A program made the translations under genes and the position numbers. Shown here one piece after another: positions 1 to 7,610 of a stretch of 23,799 bases of DNA. Source of the stretch: Bacillota bacterium (lineage in GTDB: Bacteria > Bacillota > Clostridia > Christensenellales > CAG-138). The stretch is taken from contig JAEYSE010000065.1 of assembly GCA_023435025.1 (NCBI GenBank), positions 1 to 23,799 on the forward strand, in the 5' to 3' direction. Positions within the stretch are counted from its first letter, which is position 1, and every line of letters starts with the position of its first letter. Under the pieces are notes generated by a model that saw only the letters and a list, made by a program, of their open reading frames with translations, was not told the origin of the DNA and ran no database searches.

Positions 1-25
1 AGTTCCCTTACCTTAATGTCATGCG

Positions 26-60
26 AAAAGGGCGTCGGAATTTTATTCCGACGCCCTTTT
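26..60 (-). terminator. Rho-independent terminator of the sugar operon
   Basis: A perfect inverted repeat has arms GGGCGTCGGAA (30-40) and TTCCGACGCCC (46-56) around a 5-nt loop. It is flanked by AAAA (26-29) and TTTT (57-60), so on the minus strand a GC-rich stem is followed by a T-run. It lies just after the stop of the glutaredoxin-like gene and so closes the long minus-strand operon. The flanks are symmetric, so it could also stop transcription entering from the plus strand. Confidence 0.92.
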
Positions 61-76
61 GTAATATCCATTGGGC

Positions 77-388
77 CTAACAATGCCCCTTCCCATCAAC
101 GGAACAGGAACTTTCCGCCCGTACCGGCTCCTCCACGTTCAGGAAATCGCGTATCTTAAACGTTACAGAGCCATCCTCCGGAATAAAAAGCGGAATGCCG
201 ATATTGCCTGCCGCAATGACCGGAGCAAACAGCGCATCATGATCCCTGTGAGCCAGGAACTCCTTTAATGTCTTTGTACTTTTTGTGATATCCCTGTAAT
301 CCAACTCAACCCCGGCCGACGCCGTCAATATCGACTTTGCCTCCACGCAATCCGGGCAAATTTCCGTACCATACATAACCACTTTCAT
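77..388 (-). CDS. Glutaredoxin-like thioredoxin-fold protein (CPDC motif)
   Basis: A 103-residue cytosolic protein begins MKVVMYGTEICPDCVEAK. The CPDC redox pair lies after the first beta strand, as in glutaredoxins, and the GIPLF stretch fits the cis-proline region of the thioredoxin fold. It matches the small glutaredoxin-related family of Clostridia and probably catalyses thiol-disulfide exchange. The start at 388 is preferred over an in-frame start at 409 because AAGGGTG lies about 6 nt before the ATG and the beta strand begins at once. The C-terminus is odd: it carries two more cysteines (SSCSVDGKGHC). It is the last gene of the operon, about 50 nt after the LacI-family gene. Its link to sugar oxidation is not obvious; protection of the zinc-cysteine dehydrogenases is a guess. 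Confidence 0.82.
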   Translation of the reverse strand: MKVVMYGTEICPDCVEAKSILTASAGVELDYRDITKSTKTLKEFLAHRDHDALFAPVIAAGNIGIPLFIPEDGSVTFKIRDFLNVEEPVRAESSCSVDGKGHC

Positions 389-440
389 TTCATTCACCCT
401 TCCAGTCAATCGAGAGATCGCAGTACTGCCGGGGCCTAAG

Positions 441-1454
441 TCAGGAAGACGTGCGCGGGATCAGCTTGCACTTTAAGAGCATGTATCCCCCGCTTGTATC
501 CGCATTTTCAAATTTCTTGGATAGATAGTTTTTGGTGTATTCTATCATTTCATCAATTGGTTGCTGTACCGAGGTAAGCTGGTAAGAACCCCACCGGCTC
601 TGCTCAAGATCATCAAACCCCACAAACGCGATGTCTTCCGGGACACGAAGCCCCAGCTCCCGCCGCGCGGCATCCATAGCGCCCAATGCCATCAGGTCGT
701 TCACACAGAACACAGCCTCCGGCAGATCTCCTTTTTGCCGCATGGAGAGCAGGGCTTCATGGCCCGAGCGGTAGCTGTAATCTCCCGCAGCCACGATGCA
801 GTCTTTAAATCCATGCTGCTCAAGGCATTGCGTGTATCCGCGGAAGCGGAATTCACTCGTCTGTTTCAGCAGATCGCCGGAAATAAAGCCAAAGCTTTGA
901 TAACCTTTCTGGACCATATGCTCCGCAACCAGTTGTCCCGCATCGATGTTATCCGAGCAGACCGAAAAATAATTGCGGCCGTCAAAGTGTTTGTTGAACA
1001 CCACAAGCGGCGTACGTACACGCGCGAACTCAGAGGCCATTTTGGAGGACAGCGCAGCGGAGAGAACGATTATGCCATCCACCTGATACTCCATCACCTG
1101 GTAAAGAATATCGTCAAGCGCCTGCTCGAAAGGAGATTGGATAAACATCATCTTTTTGCCCATGCTGGCGACCATATGGGCCATTTTGATTAACAACGTC
1201 TGATAAAACGGGTTATCAAAATTGACCGAAACAACCGCAATCATGTCTGTTTTGTTGGATGTAAGGCTCCTTGCAATCGCGTTGGGGCGGTATCCCAGTT
1301 CCTCAGCCGCCTTTAGAACCTGGCTAATCGTTTCCGGCTTGACCTGCGCTGTATTGCTGAACACGCGGGAAACGGTGGCCTGCGAGACATTCGCGCGCCG
1401 GGCAACATCATTGGATGTGATCAATGCACGTTTTGATCGGTCTTTTGATTGCAT
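441..1454 (-). CDS. LacI/GalR-family transcriptional regulator
   Basis: A 337-residue protein of normal LacI-family length. Residues about 13-34 form the N-terminal helix-turn-helix (SNDVARRANVSQATVSRVFS), followed by the hinge-helix region ending ELGYRPNAIARSL near residue 64. The rest is a periplasmic-binding-protein-like effector domain with the typical VCVNDLMALGAMDAARRELG and PEDIAFVGFDD stretches. It should bind a sugar ligand in the cytosol and repress the operon that contains it. The ATG at 1454 has GGAGGT about 9 nt upstream. The gene follows the lactonase by about 50 nt and also has a good promoter of its own at 1480-1509. The best candidate operator is the 16-bp palindrome at 9709-9724, upstream of the first operon gene. 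Confidence 0.95.
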   Translation of the reverse strand: MQSKDRSKRALITSNDVARRANVSQATVSRVFSNTAQVKPETISQVLKAAEELGYRPNAIARSLTSNKTDMIAVVSVNFDNPFYQTLLIKMAHMVASMGKKMMFIQSPFEQALDDILYQVMEYQVDGIIVLSAALSSKMASEFARVRTPLVVFNKHFDGRNYFSVCSDNIDAGQLVAEHMVQKGYQSFGFISGDLLKQTSEFRFRGYTQCLEQHGFKDCIVAAGDYSYRSGHEALLSMRQKGDLPEAVFCVNDLMALGAMDAARRELGLRVPEDIAFVGFDDLEQSRWGSYQLTSVQQPIDEMIEYTKNYLSKKFENADTSGGYMLLKCKLIPRTSS

Positions 1455-1479
1455 ATGGAAAATACCTCCAACTATTGCG

Positions 1480-1509
1480 AGTATAACAAGCGTGCGCCTA
1501 TTCTGTCAA
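1480..1509 (-). promoter_or_regulatory. Predicted internal sigma-70/A promoter for the LacI-type regulator
   Basis: On the minus strand, TTGACA (1504-1509) and TATACT (1480-1485) are separated by 18 bp. The -35 box overlaps the lactonase stop codon (1506-1508). A transcript would start near 1473, giving a leader of about 20 nt containing the GGAGGT ribosome site. This allows regulator synthesis when the main promoter is repressed. Confidence 0.65.
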
Positions 1510-2600
1510 TTTCGTTGACTCAGAATACATACGGGCGTGGGAATATGGATTTCGTCCGTAAACCGGAGCCGCCCACTGTTGGGATCGATCTCAAATGCCG
1601 TAACACAGTCGCTGTCCTGATTGGCAACAACAAGATACCGCCCCGTGGGATCCAAGTTGAAATCTCTCGGGGTCTTGCCGCCGCTCGGGAAAAAGCCTAT
1701 GTTTTTAAGCCTGCCGTCTGGCTGCACAGCAAACGCCGCAATGCTGTCATGGCCACGGTTCGAGCCATATACATGGCGCCCGTCCGGCGTAATATGCAGC
1801 GCCGCACAAATCGTTTTCCCTTCATAATCGGCGCTCAGCGTAGATACCGTATCGAGATTGGCCAGCGTTCCGGCCTGGGCATCCCAGGCAAGAACATCTA
1901 TCGTGCAGCCCAATTCGTTGATGCTGTAGCACAATCCATTGGAAGGATGGAACTCACAATAGCGAGGACCCGCTCCGGGAGCCGCTACATAGGATGCATG
2001 AAAATTCAGCTTTGCGGCAGCAGGATCATAATGATACGTTCTGATTTCGTCCATCCCCAGATCAGGAACATGCACAAAATGATCCGCCGGGTCGAAAGTG
2101 GCGGCATGCGCATGCGGGCTGCTTTGGCGCAAGGGATCCTTTCCGGAACCCTCGTGCTGAAAAAATTGCCCGTCGCCACAAAGAGCGCCATCGTCGCCTA
2201 TGGAATAGGCGATGATGCTGCCGCTCATAAAATTGGATACCACAAGCAACCTGCCGTCATGGCTTACCGCAACATGGCAGGGATCGGTGCCTCCTGTGGG
2301 CTTGGTATTGATCAGAACAGCACGTTCTCCGTCGATCTCGAAGGCGGAAACGGAGCCCTGCGCCTTGCCGTCATATTCCTTTAGCTCATTAACGGCGTAA
2401 AGATAACGACCGCAGGGGGATAAGCATAAATAGGAAGGATTTGGCGTTTCGATTACCAGCCGACTATCACAGAAACGACCCGTTTCAATGTCCAGTTCAA
2501 CATGATAAATACCTTGCCCGCGTCCAACAAGTATGTTGCCTGTGCCGTGCAAAATAGGTTGCGTATAAGTACCTATGAACAATAAAGCTCTTTCTGACAT
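1506..2600 (-). CDS. Lactonase family protein (seven-bladed beta-propeller, 6-phosphogluconolactonase/YkgB type)
   Basis: A 364-residue protein with the repeated propeller pattern of the lactonase family (PF10282): LCLSPCGRYLYAVNE (about 58-72), CHVAVSHDGRLLVVSN (108-123), SPHAHAATFDP (161-171), GPRYCEFHPSNG (211-222) and TPRDFNLDPTGRYLVVANQD (310-329). The family hydrolyses sugar lactones, classically 6-phosphogluconolactone. No kinase is encoded nearby, so an unphosphorylated aldonolactone made by one of the adjacent dehydrogenases is a reasonable inferred substrate. The start at 2600 is chosen because the propeller begins at once (MSERALLFIGTYT) and AGGAG lies upstream. An upstream in-frame extension to 2825 would overlap the preceding dehydrogenase gene and resembles nothing. 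No signal peptide is seen, so the protein is cytosolic. Confidence 0.9.
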   Translation of the reverse strand: MSERALLFIGTYTQPILHGTGNILVGRGQGIYHVELDIETGRFCDSRLVIETPNPSYLCLSPCGRYLYAVNELKEYDGKAQGSVSAFEIDGERAVLINTKPTGGTDPCHVAVSHDGRLLVVSNFMSGSIIAYSIGDDGALCGDGQFFQHEGSGKDPLRQSSPHAHAATFDPADHFVHVPDLGMDEIRTYHYDPAAAKLNFHASYVAAPGAGPRYCEFHPSNGLCYSINELGCTIDVLAWDAQAGTLANLDTVSTLSADYEGKTICAALHITPDGRHVYGSNRGHDSIAAFAVQPDGRLKNIGFFPSGGKTPRDFNLDPTGRYLVVANQDSDCVTAFEIDPNSGRLRFTDEIHIPTPVCILSQRN

Positions 2601-2623
2601 TCGTTCTGCTCCTGAATAGAAAT

Positions 2624-2639
2624 ACGCAGGCCCCTGCGT
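2624..2639 (-). repeat. Small inverted repeat in the dehydrogenase-lactonase gap
   Basis: Arms ACGCAGG (2624-2630) and CCTGCGT (2633-2639) lie about 25 nt before the lactonase start. As RNA this is a short GC-rich stem just upstream of the ribosome site. No T-run follows, so it is not a terminator. It may shape translation or mRNA processing. The rest of the 130-nt gap (2601-2730) shows no gene. Confidence 0.45.
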
Positions 2640-2730
2640 GCCGTATTGACTCAAATGGGTGAAATCATCACAAGATCGCAGCCATCCACATAAGCGTCCA
2701 GCCTCCTCCTGATCGATCCCATACGATGCA

Positions 2731-3762
2731 TTACATGGTAAGCACTGTCCGGCCAAGAGATTTTCCTTCTCTAAGGCAAGCCATAGCCTCGTTGATATCC
2801 TGTAGATTGTACTGATTGGAGACATACGGGTCTAGGACGCCTTGCTCTACAAGCCGTATTGTTTCTATGAGATCCCTGCGGTTGCTGCCCCGGATGCCGA
2901 TGATTTCCTTCTCTTTCATGACCATCGTCTGGAACCGTACCTGATAGGTTTCTTCATTATATCCAACCAGTATTACCTTCCCGCCCGGCCTGCAGATGTC
3001 TAAGCTGGCCTGCACAGAGGAGGCGCTTCCAATATTGTCAAAGACAACATCACACATCTCATTGTGGGTGAATTCCTTTATCGCTTTATAGAGATCGGTG
3101 GTTTGCGTATTGATCCCACGGCTAGCTCCGAAGTCTTTTGCGATATCCAGCTTCTTATCATTCCGGCTCGTGCAGAAAACGGTGGCCCCGAAATGCTTGG
3201 CTATCTGGATGCCTTGAAAGCCTATGCCGCCTATTCCCATGATGCATACATTGTCCGAGGCACGAACATTCCCCTGATTCTTGATGGCATGATACATGCA
3301 AGCAACAGCATCCGGTATAATGGCCGCTTTTTCAAACGGCACGCTTTTATTGAATTTGAGTAAATTCTCCGCGGGCACCACCATATATTCTCCATGCCCG
3401 CCATTGCGTTCAAACCCGAGCCGGATAAGGTTTGTGCATAAATTCGCTCTTCCCGTGACACAAAACCGGCAATGATTGCACACAATATCGATTGCAACAA
3501 TCACCGCGTCACCCTTCTCAAACCCTTCCACGCCCTCGCCCAGTTCGCATACCTCCCCCGCGGTCTCGTGACCCGGAACATAGGGTAGCCTGATAGTAGG
3601 CAAGCGTCCGTCCTGGATATGCAAATCCGTCCCGCAAAGCCCGCTCGCTTTTACCTTGATTAAAACCTCGCCCCTGCTAGGCGTTGGCACAGGGAGCTCT
3701 CGAATGCGCAACTCTTCTCCGAACTGCTCCAAAACCGCGGCCTTCATTGTGCGTTGATTCAT
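2731..3762 (-). CDS. Zinc-dependent medium-chain alcohol/polyol dehydrogenase (second of two)
   Basis: A 343-residue medium-chain dehydrogenase. The catalytic-zinc region has C43 (GLCGTD) and H65-E66 (PGHE). The structural zinc site is C95, C98, C101 and C109 (CNHCRFCVTGRANLC). The Rossmann motif GIGGIG is at 176-181. The second beta strand ends CTSRNDKK, with Ser/Arg where NAD-specific enzymes usually have an acidic residue, so NADP(H) use is possible. It should oxidise a sugar or polyol hydroxyl, or reduce a carbonyl. The ATG at 3762 has GGAGGA close upstream; M6 is an alternative. It follows the ABC permease by 44 nt and precedes the lactonase. A direct aldose-to-lactone oxidation feeding the lactonase is inferred, not shown. 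Confidence 0.9.
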   Translation of the reverse strand: MNQRTMKAAVLEQFGEELRIRELPVPTPSRGEVLIKVKASGLCGTDLHIQDGRLPTIRLPYVPGHETAGEVCELGEGVEGFEKGDAVIVAIDIVCNHCRFCVTGRANLCTNLIRLGFERNGGHGEYMVVPAENLLKFNKSVPFEKAAIIPDAVACMYHAIKNQGNVRASDNVCIMGIGGIGFQGIQIAKHFGATVFCTSRNDKKLDIAKDFGASRGINTQTTDLYKAIKEFTHNEMCDVVFDNIGSASSVQASLDICRPGGKVILVGYNEETYQVRFQTMVMKEKEIIGIRGSNRRDLIETIRLVEQGVLDPYVSNQYNLQDINEAMACLREGKSLGRTVLTM

Positions 3763-3806
3763 GTCTCCTCCGAAGGTTGTTCTGAAATTTTAATTAGCAA
3801 TTGCCA

Positions 3807-4832
3807 CTACTTCATTTTGATTGTCTTTTGGGTGTCTATCACCACAGCAACAAGAATGATGGCGCCCTTTACAAAGTAAACAAGATAGGGATTGACCTGT
3901 ATATAAACCAACCCATAGCTGATCACCTGAAACAGCAACACACCTGTGATAATACCCTTGATTGTGCCGATACCGCCACGCATGGATACGCCGCCCACGA
4001 CGCACGCGGCTATCGCATCAAGCTCATAGCCTTGCCCGAGAGCATTTGTTGCGCTGCCTGTACGCGCTACCTCAAGAGCGCCACCAAACCCATATAGCAG
4101 GCCAGCGAGCATATAAATAGCCAGCGTGTTCGTAATAAGATTGACGCCAGAAACGTTTGCGGCTTCCGAATTTCCGCCGATTGCAAACATGTTTTTACCT
4201 AACCTGGTCTTATTCCAAATGAACCAGACCAGAAATATCACCACGACGGCATATAGTATAATATATTGAAGCCGGAAGCCAAGGATGTTGATGCCGTTTT
4301 GCGCAAAAGCAGTGAAACGCTCGTCCAATACGCCGATAGGTGCAGAATCGCTCACCGCATCAAAATAAACGGACATCAGGCCATATACAACCAACTGCAT
4401 GCCCAGAGATGCAATAAACGGCGCAACCTTAAGCTTGGCCACCAGGTATCCATGGAAAAGAGAGAATAGCACGCAAATGAGCATGGCAAGCAATATCGGA
4501 AGCCATAACGGAAGAACCGGCAGATCCGGAAACACCCTTGCCACATAGTCAGGTGCCTGGAGCAACGAGGCCGTGATCAGGCTGGAAAACCCTATCAGAC
4601 GCCCAGCGGCAAGGTCCGTACCCCCCAGCACAATAGGCCCTGCAATCGCGCAAGCGAATATCATTCGCGTAGCCGATTGGCTCAGGATAAACCCAAAGTT
4701 CTTCAAGCTTATAAATGAGGGGTCAATCAATATAATTACGGCAAACAGGGCAAGCAAAACAATATATATGGAATTATTGATGAGCTTTTCTTTAATGCCC
4801 TTATTTTGAAGTTTAACAGGTAATGCTCCCAT
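3807..4832 (-). CDS. Sugar ABC transporter permease (RbsC/MglC type)
   Basis: A 341-residue polytopic membrane protein of the BPD_transp_2 family, with the expected series of hydrophobic helices. The family's conserved stretch GGNSEAANVSGVNL and the later AIAACVVGGVSMRGGIGTIKG are both present; the latter corresponds to the conserved cytoplasmic loop near the ATPase contact. It forms the membrane channel of the importer with the upstream double ATPase and binding lipoprotein. The ATG at 4832 has GGGAGGAT upstream, and the ATPase gene stops only 11 nt earlier, so the two are tightly coupled. Length and motifs are normal. The binding protein suggests a hexose of the galactose or glucose kind. 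Confidence 0.93.
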   Translation of the reverse strand: MGALPVKLQNKGIKEKLINNSIYIVLLALFAVIILIDPSFISLKNFGFILSQSATRMIFACAIAGPIVLGGTDLAAGRLIGFSSLITASLLQAPDYVARVFPDLPVLPLWLPILLAMLICVLFSLFHGYLVAKLKVAPFIASLGMQLVVYGLMSVYFDAVSDSAPIGVLDERFTAFAQNGINILGFRLQYIILYAVVVIFLVWFIWNKTRLGKNMFAIGGNSEAANVSGVNLITNTLAIYMLAGLLYGFGGALEVARTGSATNALGQGYELDAIAACVVGGVSMRGGIGTIKGIITGVLLFQVISYGLVYIQVNPYLVYFVKGAIILVAVVIDTQKTIKMK

Positions 4833-4843
4833 GTTTATCCTCC

Positions 4844-6361
4844 CTATAGGTGCTTTGCGGCAAGCTTAAGCAGCTCTTCCTGAGTAGTGCATGCAGTATC
4901 CACAATGCCAGCGACACGTCCGTTGCTCATTACCAAAATGCGGTCAGTGATGCCTAGCAGCTCGGGCATTTCAGAAGAGATAAAAATCACCGCACTGCCT
5001 TTTTGCGCGCACTCGATAATCAGCTGGTAGATATCGTATTTCGCGCCAACATCAATGCCCCGTGTAGGTTCATCAAGCAGCATGATGTCCGGCTCCGTCA
5101 GAAGCCAGCGGCCCATGATCACCTTCTGCTGATTTCCGCCGGAAAGATTTTGTATTCTCGTTCTTGTGTTGGGTGTTTTTACGCTTAAGGTATCTACCAC
5201 CCATTTTGTGTCCCTGGCTATCTTCTTCTCATTGAGCACACCGAACTTGTTGGTGTACTGGCCAATATTTGCGATTATGCTATTGAATGTGATATCCAAT
5301 GTCGGGAATATGCCCGAATGGCGACGTTCTTCTGTCACCAGAGCAAAGCCGTTGCTGATAGACTCCCGCGGGTGCGCATTTTCAAGCAGTTTGTCATGCA
5401 GCCGGATCGTCCCGCTTTTCCGTTTCCTTATGCCAAACAGCGTTTCAACGGTCTCCGTCCTGCGAGAACCCATCAAACCTGCGATACCAAGTATCTCGCC
5501 TTTTTTGAGCTCAAAGGTTGCATCTGTTACAGTAGGCGCATATTCGCCCGTAAGATTGTCCACGCGGAGCATAACCTCATTGAAAGGCCCCTCGCCTCTT
5601 GGCGGAAAACGTTCCGTGAGTTCCCGTCCAACGATAAGAGATATCAGCTTGTTGATTGTGAGCGTTTCGCACTCGCCCGTATATACCCATTTGCCGTCTC
5701 GCATTACCGTGACTTCATCGGATATCTCGAGTATTTCTTCCAGTTTATGTGATATATATATGATTCCACAGCCGTTATCGCGTAATTTTTTAATAATGTC
5801 AAACAGATGTTTGACCTCTACCTCGGTAAGCGATGAGGTCGGCTCATCAAAAACAATGACCTTAGCATCACATGACACGGCCTTGGCAATTTCCGTCATT
5901 TGCCTTTGCGATACGGAAAGATTCGCTACCTTTTCATGCGGATCAATACAGATAGAAAGATTGTCAAATATTTGCTTTGTACGTTCGTACATTTTTTTGC
6001 TGTCTACAACAATGCCCTTCATGGGGAACCTGCCAAGCCAAATATTCTCCATTACGCTGCGGTCCTGGACCTGGTTAAGCTCCTGGTGCACCATTGAAAC
6101 GCCACAATCGAGGGCCTGCCTCGGATTGCGGAAGTCCACGGGAGTCCCATCCAAATAAATGTCGCCTTCGTCCCGCTGATAAATGCCAAAAAGGCATTTC
6201 ATAAGCGTTGATTTGCCGGCGCCATTTTCCCCGATAAGGGCATGTACGGAATATGGCCTGATTTTTAATTGTACGGCATCCAGTGCTTTCACGCCCGGGA
6301 AGCTTTTGGATATGCCGCACATTTCCAGCAGATAGCAGTCCGCTGCGTTATTCGCATCCAA
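4844..6361 (-). CDS. Sugar ABC transporter ATP-binding protein, two fused ABC domains (RbsA/MglA type)
   Basis: A 505-residue fused double ATPase typical of CUT2 sugar importers. In the first domain the Walker A is GENGAGKST (44-52), the Q-loop near Q93, the signature-like segment LSVSQRQ (148-154) and the Walker B VIVFDEPTSSLT (168-179). The second domain has the usual degenerate Walker A (GLMGSRRTE, about 296-304), a good signature LSGGNQQK (406-413) and LLDEPTRGIDVGAK (428-441). This asymmetry is normal for the family. The start is a TTG at 6361, supported by AAGGGTGAT about 6 nt upstream; an ATG at codon 14 lacks a good ribosome site. A strong hairpin lies just upstream at 6380-6411. Confidence 0.95.
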   Translation of the reverse strand: MDANNAADCYLLEMCGISKSFPGVKALDAVQLKIRPYSVHALIGENGAGKSTLMKCLFGIYQRDEGDIYLDGTPVDFRNPRQALDCGVSMVHQELNQVQDRSVMENIWLGRFPMKGIVVDSKKMYERTKQIFDNLSICIDPHEKVANLSVSQRQMTEIAKAVSCDAKVIVFDEPTSSLTEVEVKHLFDIIKKLRDNGCGIIYISHKLEEILEISDEVTVMRDGKWVYTGECETLTINKLISLIVGRELTERFPPRGEGPFNEVMLRVDNLTGEYAPTVTDATFELKKGEILGIAGLMGSRRTETVETLFGIRKRKSGTIRLHDKLLENAHPRESISNGFALVTEERRHSGIFPTLDITFNSIIANIGQYTNKFGVLNEKKIARDTKWVVDTLSVKTPNTRTRIQNLSGGNQQKVIMGRWLLTEPDIMLLDEPTRGIDVGAKYDIYQLIIECAQKGSAVIFISSEMPELLGITDRILVMSNGRVAGIVDTACTTQEELLKLAAKHL

Positions 6362-6379
6362 TTCTTATCACCCTTTAAT

Positions 6380-6411
6380 GGTGCATAAGGTGCGCCCGCA
6401 CCCTATGCACC
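6380..6411 (-). repeat. Intercistronic hairpin after the sugar-binding-protein gene
   Basis: Outer arms GGTGCATA (6380-6387) and TATGCACC (6404-6411) and inner arms GGTGCG (6389-6394) and CGCACC (6397-6402) give 14 base pairs with one internal mismatch. It sits between the binding-protein stop and the ATPase start, right before the ATPase ribosome site, with no T-run. Such elements commonly protect the upstream mRNA from 3' decay or reduce read-through, so the binding protein is made in excess. Confidence 0.75.
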
Positions 6412-6431
6412 AATGATTTAATATGGTTTTG

Positions 6432-7547
6432 TTACTTGCTCAGAGCCTTTGCATACATTTCTTGCGCAACGCTGACGTTGCTCTTATCGATAGGAATGTA
6501 GGGTACACGAATGGCCTTCATTGCATCCGGCTGAATGGTTATTCCAGCATATGCATCCTTACCTGTTGCAACGTTGAAAGCGATGGTGTAAATGTTCAGG
6601 CCTTCGCTGTATGCGTCGGACAGAATGGAGCCGATGATGGTTCCATCTTCAATAGCGGGCAATACTTCGGGCAGAGCGTTGATACCGATGGCACCCATTT
6701 TTTTGCCGCCGCCAAAATAACCTTCCGCTTTTCCGGCCTCAATTGCGCCCAGGAGCATGGCGTCGTTGTTGGAAAGGATCATCTCGATCTTGTCGCCAAA
6801 TTTGCCCATCCATACGTCGGTCACGTCTTTTGCGATCTGGGTTTTAAAGTCGCCGGGCTGTACGTCGAGCAGCTCGGTTTTAAACCCTGCAGCCGCAAAG
6901 GTTTCCTGCACCGCATTTGTTCTGGCTTCGGCGTCCGGATGTCCCAAAGTTCCTTTGAGTATGACGTACTGCAGAGCACCGTCTCCATTTTTATCAAAGG
7001 AAGGATCTTCCTTAAATGCTTTCATGGCCATTTCCGCCTGCATTCTGCCCGAATCGGCGGGGGTGGTGCCTACGTACCAGCATTTATCGTAGCTGTTCAT
7101 ATCGTCAGCGGAGGGGCTTCTGTTGAAAAAGACCAGGGGAACATCAGCCGCTTTGGCCTTGCTGATGATTGTCGCTGCGGCCTGGGGATCAACGGCGTTC
7201 ACGCACAGCACATCCACGCCCTTGCTCAGCAGAATATCCACCTGCTCCACTTGCTTCGCCTGATCGTTCTGGGCATCTACCATCTGGATATCTGCGGTAT
7301 CCCCGGCGATCGCATTGATGGAGTTACGGATGTACGTGACATAGTTGTTCGCATAATCGAAAATCGCTACGCCAATCACGGGCTTTTTTGCCGGTTGTTC
7401 CGCCGGTTGCTCCGCCGGCTGTTCTGCCGGAGCGGCCGTTGCTTCGACGGGTTTCTGTGTAGCCTCTGGCGCGACAGTCTGGGCACTGCACGCTACCAGC
7501 GAAAGCAACAACAGGCCGACGAAAAGGATGGACATAATCTTCTTCAT
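6432..7547 (-). CDS. Galactose/ribose-type ABC substrate-binding lipoprotein (MglB-like)
   Basis: A 371-residue exported lipoprotein. A lysine-led hydrophobic signal ends in the lipobox LVAC with Cys20 as the lipid site. Residues about 21-54 are a flexible Pro/Glu/Ala linker containing three PAEQ-type repeats. The mature domain is a periplasmic-binding protein type 1 fold (Peripla_BP_4). VVFFNRSP-like and CWYVGTTPADSG stretches resemble the galactose/glucose-binding MglB group, so a hexose-like ligand is inferred. It delivers the substrate to the downstream ATPase/permease pair. The ATG at 7547 is followed by KKIM. Hairpins precede (7573-7593) and follow (6380-6411) the gene, which fits raised abundance relative to the other transporter parts. 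Confidence 0.93.
   Translation of the reverse strand: MKKIMSILFVGLLLLSLVACSAQTVAPEATQKPVEATAAPAEQPAEQPAEQPAKKPVIGVAIFDYANNYVTYIRNSINAIAGDTADIQMVDAQNDQAKQVEQVDILLSKGVDVLCVNAVDPQAAATIISKAKAADVPLVFFNRSPSADDMNSYDKCWYVGTTPADSGRMQAEMAMKAFKEDPSFDKNGDGALQYVILKGTLGHPDAEARTNAVQETFAAAGFKTELLDVQPGDFKTQIAKDVTDVWMGKFGDKIEMILSNNDAMLLGAIEAGKAEGYFGGGKKMGAIGINALPEVLPAIEDGTIIGSILSDAYSEGLNIYTIAFNVATGKDAYAGITIQPDAMKAIRVPYIPIDKSNVSVAQEMYAKALSK
7390..7430. repeat. Short 12-bp tandem repeat in the lipoprotein linker
   Basis: About three imperfect copies of a GCCGG-led 12-bp unit encode the repeated Pro-Ala-Glu-Gln spacer between the lipid anchor and the sugar-binding domain. Such units vary in number by slippage without breaking the frame. 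It is a coding repeat, not a CRISPR or regulatory array. Confidence 0.7.
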
Positions 7548-7572
7548 ATATGTTTCCTCTTTCTATGTATTT

Positions 7573-7593
7573 TTTAAAGCACCCTGCTTTAAA
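7573..7593 (-). repeat. Hairpin upstream of the sugar-binding-protein gene
   Basis: Perfect 9-bp arms TTTAAAGCA (7573-7581) and TGCTTTAAA (7585-7593) enclose a 3-nt loop. They lie between the dehydrogenase stop (7611) and the binding-protein start (7547). On the minus strand the stem is followed by an A-run, not a T-run, so it is unlikely to terminate. A role as an RNA processing or 5'-stabilising element for the binding-protein message is inferred. Confidence 0.65.
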
Positions 7594-7610
7594 CCTTATA
7601 CGATCACTTA

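Noticed and set aside
1449..2384. Long plus-strand ORF opposite the lactonase gene
   Set aside because: It is an antisense shadow: the minus strand encodes a full propeller lactonase with a good ribosome site, and the plus frame has none and resembles no family.
2601..2825. 75-codon upstream extension of the lactonase frame
   Set aside because: It would overlap the preceding dehydrogenase gene, shows no family similarity, and the internal ATG at 2600 has its own AGGAG site.
5166..6158. Plus-strand 330-codon ORF opposite the sugar ABC ATPase
   Set aside because: Serine- and proline-rich shadow of a gene with intact Walker and signature motifs on the other strand.
7390..7430. Possible CRISPR-like or regulatory repeat array
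   Set aside because: The 12-bp units have no spacers and encode the repeated Pro-Ala-Glu-Gln linker of a lipoprotein.
6423..7577. Plus-strand 384-codon ORF opposite the sugar-binding lipoprotein
   Set aside because: The minus strand encodes a complete lipoprotein with lipobox; the plus frame runs through it and both flanking hairpins and has no recognisable features.
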